A DNA stretch of 64,000 nt from positions 124,001 to 188,000 of the forward strand of contig JAAESM010000033.1 of assembly GCA_024229395.1 (NCBI GenBank). Direction: 5' to 3'. Shown here in pieces: positions 17,282 to 26,266 of the stretch. Origin of the DNA: Planctomycetota bacterium. GTDB taxonomy: Bacteria; Planctomycetota; UBA1135. The translations under genes were made by a program, and so were the position numbers. Position 1 is the first letter of the stretch; every line of letters starts with the position of its first letter. The notes below the pieces were generated by a model. That model had not been told where the DNA came from. It ran no database searches and saw only the letters and a list, made by a program, of their open reading frames with translations.

Positions 17282-17638
17282 ATGGACATCTTTTCCCTTA
17301 AGACCGAATCCCGTACCGAGTTTGGCGGCCGCGAGGCTGCTGCCCTGCGAGGCACCGGTCGTTACCCAGCAACTCTCGTCGGTGAGGCTAAGCCCACCGT
17401 GCAGTTCAGCGTTAGTGCTGAAGACTTCGATGCTGCCGTGCGCTGTACCGCACGTAGCTTCGAGCTCGGCCTAGAGGCCGGCACAGAGAAAGTAGCCATC
17501 CAAGAGGTGCAGTGGGATCGCCTAGGAGACAAGATTCTCCAGATCGATTTCATTCGTGACACCGATGGCGAGCGTGCCATCGCCCGCGCCGTCAAGTTTG
17601 GCGACAAAGGCTTCGTCGACGAAGACGGCGACGAGTAA
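17282..17638 (+). CDS. rplY: Ribosomal protein bL25
   Basis: 118 residues covering the 5S-rRNA-binding bL25 domain: R-x-E-F-GGREAAALRGTGRYPATLVG, then VAIQEVQWD and IDFIR. It lacks most of the C-terminal TL5/CTC domain; only a short acidic tail follows. It lies between prs and pth, its usual neighbours. The start has a weak upstream site but no better alternative. Confidence 0.92.
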   Translation: MDIFSLKTESRTEFGGREAAALRGTGRYPATLVGEAKPTVQFSVSAEDFDAAVRCTARSFELGLEAGTEKVAIQEVQWDRLGDKILQIDFIRDTDGERAIARAVKFGDKGFVDEDGDE

Positions 17639-17703
17639 GCCTTGGGCAGTTCCTTTGATTGCCGGTTTTGGGCCGCAAGACTATGATTCCCGCAATCGAT
17701 GGC

Positions 17704-18309
17704 ATGGAAACTCCTGATGAACAGGGGTGGCGACTCGTGATTGGTCTCGGTAACCCGGGTGCTGATTATGAAACGACTCGACATAACGTCGGTTTCGATG
17801 CCCTGGATCTTTGTGCTAGCCGCTTCGGCCTTTCATGGAAACGCGAACAAAACGCGTTGCTCGTGGAAATCCCGGAGTACCGTTGCACCTTGGTCAAGCC
17901 GCAGACGTACATGAACAGAAGCGGCGTCGCGTTGCGCCAGACTTGGCTCCACTACGAGCTCGATGAAGCCACGCAGATCTTTGTAATCACCGACGACTTC
18001 CACCTGCCACTCGGCGGACTACGCATTCGTGCCAATGGTTCCACTGGGGGGCATAACGGCCTGGCCTCGATCGAGGATCAGCTCGGCTGCCAGGAGTACC
18101 CACGCCTTCGCATTGGAGTCGGGGATCCCGGTCGCAACTCGGTGGATTTCGTACTCGACACTTTCTCCGCCGCCGAAAAAGATGTCATCGAGGAGACTCT
18201 GATGACTTCTTCATGGGTGGTGGAGGACTGGGTTAAAGGAGTTCCACTTGAGGATCTTCAAGCCCGATACAACCGCCGCAAGCCGCAGGCGGGTTCCACT
18301 GAGGAATAA
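17704..18309 (+). CDS. pth: Peptidyl-tRNA hydrolase
   Basis: Recycles peptidyl-tRNA released from ribosomes. From ATG 17704 it is 201 residues. It shows VIGLGNPGADYETTRHNVGF, including the catalytic His, KPQTYMNRSG, and ITDDFHLPLGG followed by GSTGGHNGL. In-frame starts at 17659 and 17683 exist, but a TATGAT box at 17681-17686 covers them and could be the -10 for the 17704 start. It precedes the rpsF-rpsR-rplI set by about 36 bases. Confidence 0.93.
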   Translation: METPDEQGWRLVIGLGNPGADYETTRHNVGFDALDLCASRFGLSWKREQNALLVEIPEYRCTLVKPQTYMNRSGVALRQTWLHYELDEATQIFVITDDFHLPLGGLRIRANGSTGGHNGLASIEDQLGCQEYPRLRIGVGDPGRNSVDFVLDTFSAAEKDVIEETLMTSSWVVEDWVKGVPLEDLQARYNRRKPQAGSTEE

Positions 18310-18345
18310 CCTTCAGGGACTAACCGGTAGGACCGGAATGGCAAC

Positions 18346-18915
18346 ATGACTGAACACAAACACATCTACCAAGCGATGTTCCTGCTCGATAACGAGGAGG
18401 TTCGCAAGGGATTCAACGCTTCGCGCGATTGGGTCAAAACTACTCTCGAGAAATACGGGATCGAAGTCAAGGTGCTGCGCCTCTGGGGCGAGCGTCAACT
18501 GGCTTACCCGATTGGCAGTCGCAAGCGCGCGACTTACCTTCTTGGTTGGCTGGAAGCATCCGGCGATGCCGTCAACGAAGTGAAGCGCGAGCTTTACTTG
18601 TTGGGCCCGGTATTCCGTTGCTTGTTCCTGCAAGAAGACTCGATTCCTGAGGAAGAGCTCGCTACCGGCATCCAAGAGATCGCCGATTCCGAGGTCGTCA
18701 TCCCTGAGGAAATCGAAGAGTTCGAGATCGAGGAGCCTTACGAGGAGCCCGAAGAAGAGCAACGCGCCACCGACGAGAAGCCTGAAGAGGGCGAAAAGAA
18801 AGCTGAGGGCGAAGAGTCCGCAGAGAAAACCGAGAAGCCAGCTGCCGAAGCACCTGCCGCTGAAGCACCTGCCGCTGATGACAACTCCGAGGAGGTGAAG
18901 AAAGATGGCAACTAA
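18346..18915 (+). CDS. rpsF: Ribosomal protein bS6 with long acidic tail
   Basis: 189 residues against roughly 95-135 in most bacteria. Residues 1-105 are the bS6 fold (HIYQAMFLL, LGERQLAYPI-like WGERQLAYPIG, YLLGWLEASGDAV). The rest, about 85 residues, is Glu-rich and ends with Ala-Pro-Ala-Glu repeats. Acidic tails on bS6 are known (E. coli RpsF is polyglutamylated by RimK), but this genomically encoded one is unusually long. The 3' end overlaps rpsR by 11 bases. Confidence 0.93.
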   Translation: MTEHKHIYQAMFLLDNEEVRKGFNASRDWVKTTLEKYGIEVKVLRLWGERQLAYPIGSRKRATYLLGWLEASGDAVNEVKRELYLLGPVFRCLFLQEDSIPEEELATGIQEIADSEVVIPEEIEEFEIEEPYEEPEEEQRATDEKPEEGEKKAEGEESAEKTEKPAAEAPAAEAPAADDNSEEVKKDGN

Positions 18916-19087
18916 GAACAGCCGCACTTTCGATTTCAAGGACATCGAGAGCCTTGAGGTCTTCATGACTTCGCACGGCAAGATTCATCCTGCCAAGCGC
19001 ACTGGCCTCCGCGCCCGTGAGCAGCGTCGTCTCAAGCGTGCCATCAAGTACGCACGTTTCCTGGCCCTCATCCCATTCACGTCATGA
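18905..19087 (+). CDS. rpsR: Ribosomal protein bS18
   Basis: 60 residues, short for the family (about 75). It keeps the core: a central helix region with LEVFMTSHGKIHPAKRTGL, then the RRLKRAIKYARFLALIPF signature. There are no zinc-binding cysteines. It overlaps rpsF upstream (11 bases) and rplI downstream (4 bases), so the three are translationally coupled. Confidence 0.93.
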   Translation: MATKNSRTFDFKDIESLEVFMTSHGKIHPAKRTGLRAREQRRLKRAIKYARFLALIPFTS

Positions 19088-19623
19088 GCAGCTTCAAAAC
19101 TAAACTGATCCTGCGTGTCGATCACCCAGTGCTCGGCCACACCGGCGACGTCATCGAGGTCGCTCCAGGTTTTGCGCGTAACCACCTGGTCCCAATGGGC
19201 CTGGCTTACGATTTCAGCGCAGATGCTGTGCGTCGCATCGAAAAGAAGAAGGCAGAAGCCGAGCTGAACCGTGCAGCCATGTTGAAGGACATGGAAGCAT
19301 TGGCCAAGCGTCTGGAGTCTGTACAGCTGACTTTTGTCGAGCGCGTTTCGGAAGCTGGTCACCTTTACGGTGCAGTAACCTCTAAGCGGATCGCCGAGGC
19401 CATCGAAGAGCAAGGCCTAACGATTCCAGAAGCACACGTCCGTCTCGCCGAGCCAATCCGTTTGGTCGGAGAGTTCGAGGTACCGATTCACGTCCACTCC
19501 GAGATCAACGCTGCGGTGAAGGTCTGGGTACTGGCACAAGAAGAGGAGCCTAAGGCGGAAGACGAAGACGTCGATTCTGACGAAACCGCTGAGACCGACG
19601 CCGAGGCTTCGGTCGAGGGTTAA
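19084..19623 (+). CDS. rplI: Ribosomal protein bL9
   Basis: 179 residues. The N-domain has GHTGDVIEVAPGFARNHLVPMGLA, then a long connecting helix rich in Lys/Glu, and the C-domain (VERVSEAGHLYGAVTSKRIAEAI). An acidic tail of about 25 residues is extra compared with the usual 148-150. Last gene of the rpsF-rpsR-rplI cluster. Confidence 0.94.
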   Translation: MSSFKTKLILRVDHPVLGHTGDVIEVAPGFARNHLVPMGLAYDFSADAVRRIEKKKAEAELNRAAMLKDMEALAKRLESVQLTFVERVSEAGHLYGAVTSKRIAEAIEEQGLTIPEAHVRLAEPIRLVGEFEVPIHVHSEINAAVKVWVLAQEEEPKAEDEDVDSDETAETDAEASVEG

Positions 19624-19635
19624 AAAAACCAGTTT

Positions 19636-19672
19636 GCAGGCGATTCGGCGTGTAATTCGCTGAATCGTCTGC
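19636..19672 (+). terminator. Strong hairpin between rplI and dnaB (possible attenuator or processing site)
   Basis: Arms of 15 bases at 19636-19650 and 19658-19672 pair with only two G-T pairs around a 7-base loop. No T run follows on the plus strand, so it may not stop transcription fully. It lies 12 bases after the rplI stop and 19 before the dnaB start. A likely use is uncoupling ribosomal-protein from dnaB mRNA levels by partial termination or RNase processing. Confidence 0.5.
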
Positions 19673-19691
19673 GCTTGTATCCTGGCAGTCT

Positions 19692-21050
19692 ATGTCTGCT
19701 CCCGGCATCCCCGAGAAACTGCCCTATGACCTCGACACCGAGAAGTGTGTCTTGGGCAGCGTGCTGCGCGATCCTCGTTGCTTCCCTGAAGTGGATGGGC
19801 TCGTCAGTGCAGACGATTTTTATGTACCGCGCCACCGTGAGATCTATCTCCTCATGGAAGGCCTTGAGCGCCGCAACCCCGGCCACTGTGATGCCGTCTC
19901 GGTCGCTCACGAACAAGATCGCCTGAATCAAACTGAGGCACTAGGCGGTCCCGCTTATCTGAAGGAGTTGATGGCGTCGGTGCCATCGATCGCCTTCCTC
20001 GAGAACCACATCCGCATTGTGCGCGATCTGGCTCTGCGTCGCGGCTTGATATCCGCGGCAGATACCATCCAGCGCAGCGTCTACGACGAAGCGATTGATG
20101 ATGTCAACACGCTGGTCTCCGATGCCGAGAAGACTGTCTTCCAAGTGGGGGATCGTTTGGTCGGTAAGGACATGATCAGTGCTCGTGAACTGGTCGACCG
20201 CAACTTGGAAATGTTGCTCAACGCCGATGGTGCGCCGCAAGGTCTGCAAACCGGTTACATGGACTTGGATGAGAAACAAGGTTTCCGTCCTGGCGACTTG
20301 GTCGTGCTGGCTGCTCGCCCTGGTATGGGCAAGACCGCCTTCGCGTTGAACATCCTTGAGCGCGTCTCGGTCAAGGAGAAGAAGTCGGTCCTGATGTTCT
20401 CCCTCGAAATGCCTGGCGACCAGCTAATGACACGATTGTTGTCGTCGCACGCCCGTATTTCGCACCACAACTTGCGTCAAGGCAAGTTGACCCAGGAAGA
20501 CCGTCGGCGTTTGACCCATGCCGGTGGTGCTTTCCGTAACGCGCGCGTGTTTGTCGACGACAGCTCGCAACCTAGCCTGGCGCAGATCCGCGCCAAAGCG
20601 CGAAGGCTCAAACGGGATGGGGCCTTGGACCTCATCATCATCGACTATCTGCAGTTGCTAGGTGCGAAGGCGGAAAGTCGGCAAAACGAGATCTCGCTGA
20701 TCTCGCGGACACTGAAGTCGATCGCCAGGGATATGAAGGTTCCTGTACTAGCATTGGCTCAGCTCAACCGTAAGGCCGAGGAGCGTTCGGACCACAAACC
20801 GATGCTCTCCGACCTGCGTGAATCCGGCGCCATCGAGCAGGATGCAGATATGGTCATGCTGCTGATGCGTGAAGATTACTACGAAGAAACGGACGACAAC
20901 CGCGATAAAGCGAATGTTTCGATCGCCAAGAACCGTCATGGTTCCACCGGCGATTTCCCTTTGCGCTTCACCAAGAAGTACATGCGATTTGAGAATTACA
21001 TCCAGGAGTCCGCAGGCATGCCAATGCCATCGGCCCCTGCGTTTGATTAA
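19692..21050 (+). CDS. dnaB: Replicative DNA helicase DnaB
   Basis: 452 residues, full length with no intein. The N-terminal primase-interacting domain begins LPYDLDTEKCVLGSVLRD. The RecA-like domain has Walker A ARPGMGKT, then MFSLEMPGDQL, Walker B LIIIDYLQLL, and the DLRESGAIEQDADMV segment. It unwinds DNA at the fork. Its TAA stop shares its last base with the bamA ATG (TAATG). Confidence 0.96.
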   Translation: MSAPGIPEKLPYDLDTEKCVLGSVLRDPRCFPEVDGLVSADDFYVPRHREIYLLMEGLERRNPGHCDAVSVAHEQDRLNQTEALGGPAYLKELMASVPSIAFLENHIRIVRDLALRRGLISAADTIQRSVYDEAIDDVNTLVSDAEKTVFQVGDRLVGKDMISARELVDRNLEMLLNADGAPQGLQTGYMDLDEKQGFRPGDLVVLAARPGMGKTAFALNILERVSVKEKKSVLMFSLEMPGDQLMTRLLSSHARISHHNLRQGKLTQEDRRRLTHAGGAFRNARVFVDDSSQPSLAQIRAKARRLKRDGALDLIIIDYLQLLGAKAESRQNEISLISRTLKSIARDMKVPVLALAQLNRKAEERSDHKPMLSDLRESGAIEQDADMVMLLMREDYYEETDDNRDKANVSIAKNRHGSTGDFPLRFTKKYMRFENYIQESAGMPMPSAPAFD

Positions 21051-23551
21051 TGCCACGACTTCTCCCACTCATCCTCACCCTGCTGGTCGCATGGATTGCG
21101 CCGCAGACTGCTGCTTTTGCTGCAGAATCCGCCGCCAGTCAACAGCCTGATCAACAGCCAGTAGTCGAGGCGATCCGCATTGAAGGCGGCGGCGAGAAAT
21201 CCAACGCCATCCTTGCTGCAATCCAGCAGGAAATCGGTGCCAAGCTCGACATCCTTGCCGTGCAGCGCAGCCAAGAGTGGTTGTGGAAGTACATGCGCGT
21301 GCGCGTCGATTCGGTGGTGCACGAGCCCGGCGAGGCCGAAGACTCCATCGTGCTGGTCTTCTACGTGACTCCACTGCCAACCTGGCGCCGCGTGCGCTTC
21401 ACCGGTTATGAGGAGTTCGAGCGCCATGAATTGGAATTGTGGGCTGGTCTTTATGGCCAGGCACTGGATACCGATTCGGTGGAGGTGGTGCGTGAGCGTT
21501 TGATCCGCAACTACCAGGAGGAGGGCTTTGCCCATGTCGAAGTCATCCGTGAGGATGGCGCCGAAGATGAAGTGGTCTTCGCGGTCCAAGAGGGGCCGAA
21601 GGTCACCGTCGAGGACATTGAGTTCGTCGGCAACGAGGCCATTCGTGGCGGCATGTGGCTGACCCCTGGTCTTGATCTTTATGAAGCCCTGAAGAACACC
21701 ACCGGTGGCTGGTTGTCCGGTAAGGCTTACAGCCCGTCGCGGATCTCCGAAGACGTCAACGCATTGGTGCAGTTGTACCGCGACTACGGTTACTTGGATG
21801 TGATGATCTCTTCCGAGGTCGAGTTCACCGGCAGCGATCGCGCAGATGCCAACATCACTTATGTGATCACCGAAGGCCCGCTTTACCGAGTACGCAGTGT
21901 CACGGTGAAGGCCGCAGATGGAACCACCTTGCGCTTCTCCCAAACCGAGTTGGAAGCGCTGTTGAAGTTGAAGTCCGGCGATCCCTATGAGCTGGCTTCA
22001 GTCACTCAGGATCGCATGTTGTTGCAGCGTCACTACAGCGGTTTGGGTTATCCATCGCTGGCGCGGGTGCACTTGCGCAATCCACGCAGTGGTGTCGAGT
22101 TCCTGTCGATCGGCGGCAGCCGTGGCGGCTTTCAGCCCGACGCCCTGGTTGATGAAGTCGAACCTTTGGTCGACTTGGTGTTCGTGATTCAAGAAGGTCA
22201 CCCTCGTCGGATTCGCGACGTCCTGATCAAAGGCACGCAACGCACCCAAGACCGCGTGGTGCGTCGTGAGATCATCAACGAGCCGGGGGATTGGGTGAAC
22301 GAAGAAGATTCCTCGAAGTCGGCGCGCCGCTTGATCGGTTTGGGCTACTTCAAGGATGAGAATCGTCAGCCCTTCGTGAACTGGTATCTGCAGGACTTCG
22401 GCAACTCCGAACTGGTCGACTTGATCTTCGAGGTCAAAGACGTCGGCTCCAACAACCGCATCCGATTCGGTGGTTCGTGGAACTCCGATAACGGTCCGGC
22501 CTTGTTGATTGACCTAACCAAGACCAACTTCGACATCACCGACCACCCATCCAGTTTCGGCAATGCATTCTCCGAGATCTGGAACGGTACGGCTTACACC
22601 GGTGCAGGGCAGTCACTGAACTTGGCGCTGCGCCCAGGCACGATCTTCAGTTCCTACGCCTTGTCGTTCACCGAGCCTGACTTGCTGCAAGAGCACATCA
22701 GCCGCTTGAGCTTGAACGTGGTAGGGCGCAAGAACCTGCGCCTGTTCTCCACCCACGATGAAGAGCGTTCGCAACTCGGCTTCACCTTGGGGCGTCGCTT
22801 CGGCCGTTACTTCACCCTGTTCGCGGGGCCGGAACTGCAGACCGTCAAGCTCGATGACATCGAGCCTGGTGCGCCGACCGACCTGACCGACTTCGCCGGT
22901 AACAACCACATGCAGACCCTAACCATGGGCGCGCGTTACTCCACCGTGGCCGATCCCTTCTCGCCAGTCGATGGGGGCAACTACTCCCTACACTTAAGCC
23001 AGACCGGTCAGTTCATGGGTGGCGATTGGGATTTCCTGAAGGCCCAAGTGCGCGCCGCCAAGTACTTCCCCTTGTGGGAGGATTCGCTCGGACGTCACTA
23101 TGTATTCGCGCTCAGCGGTTCTGCACGAAAGGCATGGGCACAGGGTGATCTCACCACTTTGCCTTACCCTGAGAAGTTCTACCTTGGTGGCCAGAACAGT
23201 GTGCGTGGCTTCAACTTCCGCGGCATCGGCGAAGACCCGAACGGCTTCGGCGTCGGTGGCGACGTAGCCTGGAACGGCAGCCTTGAATTGCGCATGCCCA
23301 TGATCTCCACGCGCCAACGCGGCATGGTGGAGGAATTCGAGATGGCCCGCTGGGGACTGTTCGTCGACGCAGGTTCTTTCGGTCCTAGTTTTGGTAACTT
23401 AGGTTCCACACGCGTCTCGGCTGGTGTTGCCGTCCGAGTACGCTTCCCCGCTTTGCCTACAGCGCCACTCTCGTTGGAGTTCGGTTGGCCGGTACAAAGC
23501 GAGCCTGGCGACGACACCCGCGTGTTCGCCTTCACCATTGGTAACTTCTAA
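21050..23551 (+). CDS. bamA: Outer-membrane assembly factor BamA (Omp85)
   Basis: 833 residues. A signal peptide (about 1-25) is followed by several POTRA domains (recognisable as repeated units such as VTVEDIEFVGNEAIRGG and IRDVLIKGTQRTQDRVVRREI) and a C-terminal beta barrel. The conserved loop-6 VRGF motif is present in GGQNSVRGFNFRGIG, and the chain ends in Phe, as barrels folded by BAM do. The downstream skp/ompH and lpxC/fabZ-lpxA genes are its classical neighbours. One-base overlap with dnaB. Confidence 0.93.
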   Translation: MPRLLPLILTLLVAWIAPQTAAFAAESAASQQPDQQPVVEAIRIEGGGEKSNAILAAIQQEIGAKLDILAVQRSQEWLWKYMRVRVDSVVHEPGEAEDSIVLVFYVTPLPTWRRVRFTGYEEFERHELELWAGLYGQALDTDSVEVVRERLIRNYQEEGFAHVEVIREDGAEDEVVFAVQEGPKVTVEDIEFVGNEAIRGGMWLTPGLDLYEALKNTTGGWLSGKAYSPSRISEDVNALVQLYRDYGYLDVMISSEVEFTGSDRADANITYVITEGPLYRVRSVTVKAADGTTLRFSQTELEALLKLKSGDPYELASVTQDRMLLQRHYSGLGYPSLARVHLRNPRSGVEFLSIGGSRGGFQPDALVDEVEPLVDLVFVIQEGHPRRIRDVLIKGTQRTQDRVVRREIINEPGDWVNEEDSSKSARRLIGLGYFKDENRQPFVNWYLQDFGNSELVDLIFEVKDVGSNNRIRFGGSWNSDNGPALLIDLTKTNFDITDHPSSFGNAFSEIWNGTAYTGAGQSLNLALRPGTIFSSYALSFTEPDLLQEHISRLSLNVVGRKNLRLFSTHDEERSQLGFTLGRRFGRYFTLFAGPELQTVKLDDIEPGAPTDLTDFAGNNHMQTLTMGARYSTVADPFSPVDGGNYSLHLSQTGQFMGGDWDFLKAQVRAAKYFPLWEDSLGRHYVFALSGSARKAWAQGDLTTLPYPEKFYLGGQNSVRGFNFRGIGEDPNGFGVGGDVAWNGSLELRMPMISTRQRGMVEEFEMARWGLFVDAGSFGPSFGNLGSTRVSAGVAVRVRFPALPTAPLSLEFGWPVQSEPGDDTRVFAFTIGNF

Positions 23552-23554
23552 AGC

Positions 23555-24130
23555 ATGAAAACGAAATCACTGATTCTGGTTCTGGTGCTCGCCCTAGGCG
23601 GCTCACTCTTCGCAGACCGTTTCGCCGCCGAGGCAAACGAGTCAGTCCGCTATGTCGATGTCCAAAAGGTCATCGAAGGTTGGGACTTCCTGCAGGAGCA
23701 GAGCAACCTGCTGCGTGAACAGACCACCGCACAGTTGGAGCAGTTGAAGGCCGACAACGCCGAGCTCGAGCTCGCCATTGCTGACTTGGATCAATATGAC
23801 AAGAACAGTGAAGAGTATGTCGCCATCGCCTTCTCGTTAGGCGTGCAGGAAAGCAACCTGCAAGAGCGCGAGAAGTTCCTGCAAGCGAACTTCCGTCGTC
23901 GTAGTGCACGTCTGTTGGATGCTGGCGTACGCCGCATTCACATGGCATGCTCGGAGCTTGGGGAACGTGAAGGCTTCAGCGCCATCCTGATGTCGCCGCC
24001 GCCACTGCCTGGCCCAGAAGTCCAGTTGCAGGATTCCGTGATGGATATGCAAGGTCGCTGGGTAGTCTGGAGCAACAACACCTTTGACATCTCCGATCAA
24101 GTCATCGAGATGCTGAAGGCCAGCAACTAG
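23555..24130 (+). CDS. OmpH/Skp-like periplasmic chaperone
   Basis: 191 residues. A signal peptide (about 1-27, ending near FAAEA) is followed by YVDVQKVIEGWDFLQEQ and a long charged coiled coil (about 45-140), the layout of Skp, which holds unfolded outer-membrane proteins. The C-terminal 50 residues are not typical of E. coli Skp. Placement 3 bases after bamA and 11 before lpxC/fabZ supports the call more than sequence identity. Confidence 0.8.
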   Translation: MKTKSLILVLVLALGGSLFADRFAAEANESVRYVDVQKVIEGWDFLQEQSNLLREQTTAQLEQLKADNAELELAIADLDQYDKNSEEYVAIAFSLGVQESNLQEREKFLQANFRRRSARLLDAGVRRIHMACSELGEREGFSAILMSPPPLPGPEVQLQDSVMDMQGRWVVWSNNTFDISDQVIEMLKASN

Positions 24131-24141
24131 AGCACGGAAAC

Positions 24142-25434
24142 ATGACACGTAAGGAACGCACTCTCAAACGCGCCGCAGAACTGAAAGGAGTCGCCCTCCA
24201 TTCCGGTGAGACGGTCGAGGTGCGCGTTGAGCCTGCGCCTGCTGGCACCGGAGTTGTGTTCCAGCGCGCGGACTTGCCCGATAGCCCGGATATTCCGGCG
24301 CTGGCTGGCAACTTGTCCATGTCGCAGCGCCGCACGGTTCTTCGTCAAGGCAATGGCGATGTCGGCATGGTCGAGCACCTGCTGGCTGCTTGTCATGGCA
24401 TGCAAGTGGATAACCTGATCGTGCGTGTCAGTGGTGCGGAGCTACCCGGCACCGATGGTTCCGCTCGGCCTTACGTTGAGATGCTGCAGTCAGGTGGCAT
24501 CATCGAACAGAAGCGCGAGCGCAAGGTGCTGCGCGTTTTCGATCCCCATGTGTTGCGTGATGGCGATACCGAGTTGGTGGTGCTACCGCCGTCGGGTGAA
24601 GGCCTGCGTGTGCGCTACATGCCGGAGTACCCTGAAGGTGTCGATCCGAAACCCGTGGTCTTCGATACGGCAATCGATAACTTCGAGAAAGAGATTGCCG
24701 GTGCGCGAACCTTCGTGCGTGCCGAAGAAGTCGAGAAGCTGCTCGAAGCCGGCCTCGGCAAGGGTGCCAACGCTGAGAACACCATGGTGTTGGGCGGCGA
24801 AGAAGCACCTGAGATGCGCGTACCGTTTGAACCTACGCGCCATAAGATTCTCGACCTGCTCGGCGACCTGGCTTTGGTCGGCGCCGACTTGCATGCCGAC
24901 ATCATCGCATTGAAGAGTGGGCACGGCCTGAACCAAGGCATGGCCAAGCATCTGCGTGGTCAGCTTGAGGATTTTGAACTGGAAGAAGATGTCAACGAAG
25001 AAGGCTATGGCATCACCGATGTGATGCGCCTGTTGCCGCACCGTTATCCCTTCCTGTTAATCGACCGCGTGATCAAGGTCGAAGGCTGGCGGCGTGCCGT
25101 CGGGTTGAAGAATGTCACCATCAACGAACCGTTCTTTGGTGGACACTTCCCTGACCAACCGCTCATGCCTGGTGTTCTGCAACTGGAGGCGCTGGCACAG
25201 CTGTGTGGCTTCCTTTTGCAGCGCAAGATGGAGCACACCGGTAAGCTGGTGGTGCTCGCATCGATCGATAAGGTCCGCTTCCGCGGTGGTGTGGTTCCTG
25301 GAGACCAACTCCGCCTTGAAGTCGAGACTCTCCGCATGAGCCGCAACCGGGCTACGGTGAAAGCGCACGGCAAGGTCGGGCGTCGCATCGTCTCGGAAGC
25401 AGTTCTGTCCTTTGCCATGGTGGCTGCCTCATGA
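24142..25434 (+). CDS. Fused LpxC deacetylase - FabZ dehydratase
   Basis: 430 residues. The LpxC part (about 1-285) has LKGVALHSGETVEV at the N-terminus, zinc-site histidines in MVEHLLAACHG and RHKILDLLGDLALVG, and the catalytic KSGHGLNQGMAKHL segment. The FabZ part (about 290-428) has LLPHRYPFLLIDRV and the hot-dog active site GGHFPDQPLMPGVLQLEALAQ. The fusion joins the committed step of lipid A synthesis to the fatty-acid dehydratase that competes for the same 3-hydroxyacyl-ACP. Such fusions are standard in Bacteroidota and occur elsewhere. Overlaps lpxA by 4 bases. Confidence 0.95.
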   Translation: MTRKERTLKRAAELKGVALHSGETVEVRVEPAPAGTGVVFQRADLPDSPDIPALAGNLSMSQRRTVLRQGNGDVGMVEHLLAACHGMQVDNLIVRVSGAELPGTDGSARPYVEMLQSGGIIEQKRERKVLRVFDPHVLRDGDTELVVLPPSGEGLRVRYMPEYPEGVDPKPVVFDTAIDNFEKEIAGARTFVRAEEVEKLLEAGLGKGANAENTMVLGGEEAPEMRVPFEPTRHKILDLLGDLALVGADLHADIIALKSGHGLNQGMAKHLRGQLEDFELEEDVNEEGYGITDVMRLLPHRYPFLLIDRVIKVEGWRRAVGLKNVTINEPFFGGHFPDQPLMPGVLQLEALAQLCGFLLQRKMEHTGKLVVLASIDKVRFRGGVVPGDQLRLEVETLRMSRNRATVKAHGKVGRRIVSEAVLSFAMVAAS

Positions 25435-26252
25435 CCTCCATTCACGAAACTTCCTATGTAGCTCCCGGTGCAGAACTGGATTCCGACGTCACCGTCGGTC
25501 CCTTCTGCTACGTCGGTAGCCGCGTGCGCATCGCTTCGGGTACGCGCCTCGGTCCGCATGTCACCGTGCAAGGTCGGACCACGATCGGTCGTGATAACCA
25601 CTTCGTCGGCCAATGCGCGATCGGCGGTCTGCCACAGGACTTGAAGTACGCGGGAGAGGAGTCTGCGCTGGTCATCGGCGACGGCAACGTGATTCGTGAG
25701 TTCGTCACGGTCAACATCGGTACCGCCGCAGGTTCGTGGGTCACTTCCATCGGTGACAAGAACCTGATTATGGCTTGTGCCCACGTGGCGCATGACTGTG
25801 TGGTCGAGGATGAAGTGATCATCGGCAACAACGTGTTGCTTGCTGGTCACGTGCGTATCGAAAGTCACGCCATCGTTTCTGGCGGTGTCGCAGTCAACCA
25901 CTTCGTAACCATCGGCACGCTTGCCATGGTCGGTGGCATGGCGCGCATCGTCAAAGATGTGCCGCCGTACATGATCTCCGAAGGAGCACCTGCACGTCCG
26001 CGTGGCGTCAACGTGGTCGGCTTGCGTCGCCGCGAGAAAGGCGTGGAAGTACTCACACAATTGCGCGATGCCTTCCGTCGATTGATCGCCGATGAAGCAC
26101 CGACAACGCTCGCTATTCAGGAAATGGAAGCCGAGAAGGATCTGCTGCCGGAGACCCGTCGCTTGATTTCTTTCTTGCGTGACATGGAGCGCGGCTATCA
26201 AGGTCGCTACCGTGAATCCTTGCGCCGTTCCTCCGGCGACGTTCGCGCCTAG
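25431..26252 (+). CDS. lpxA: UDP-N-acetylglucosamine acyltransferase LpxA
   Basis: 273 residues. Left-handed beta-helix hexapeptide repeats cover about 1-190, with IGGLPQDLKYAGE, the catalytic His region MACAHVAHDCVVEDEVIIGNN and VSGGVAVNHFVTIG. The C-terminal helical region begins at about 195 (VGLRRREKGVEVLTQLRDAFRRL). First step of lipid A synthesis; substrate comes from GlmU. Overlapping start with lpxC/fabZ. Confidence 0.95.
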   Translation: MTSIHETSYVAPGAELDSDVTVGPFCYVGSRVRIASGTRLGPHVTVQGRTTIGRDNHFVGQCAIGGLPQDLKYAGEESALVIGDGNVIREFVTVNIGTAAGSWVTSIGDKNLIMACAHVAHDCVVEDEVIIGNNVLLAGHVRIESHAIVSGGVAVNHFVTIGTLAMVGGMARIVKDVPPYMISEGAPARPRGVNVVGLRRREKGVEVLTQLRDAFRRLIADEAPTTLAIQEMEAEKDLLPETRRLISFLRDMERGYQGRYRESLRRSSGDVRA

Positions 26253-26266
26253 GCGCCCAAACAACA

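Noticed and set aside
21047-21943. 298-residue minus-strand open frame inside bamA
   Set aside because: It lies wholly antisense to a clear signal-peptide/POTRA gene and has low-complexity His/Asp/Val-rich sequence with no family resemblance; it reflects GC-rich codon bias.
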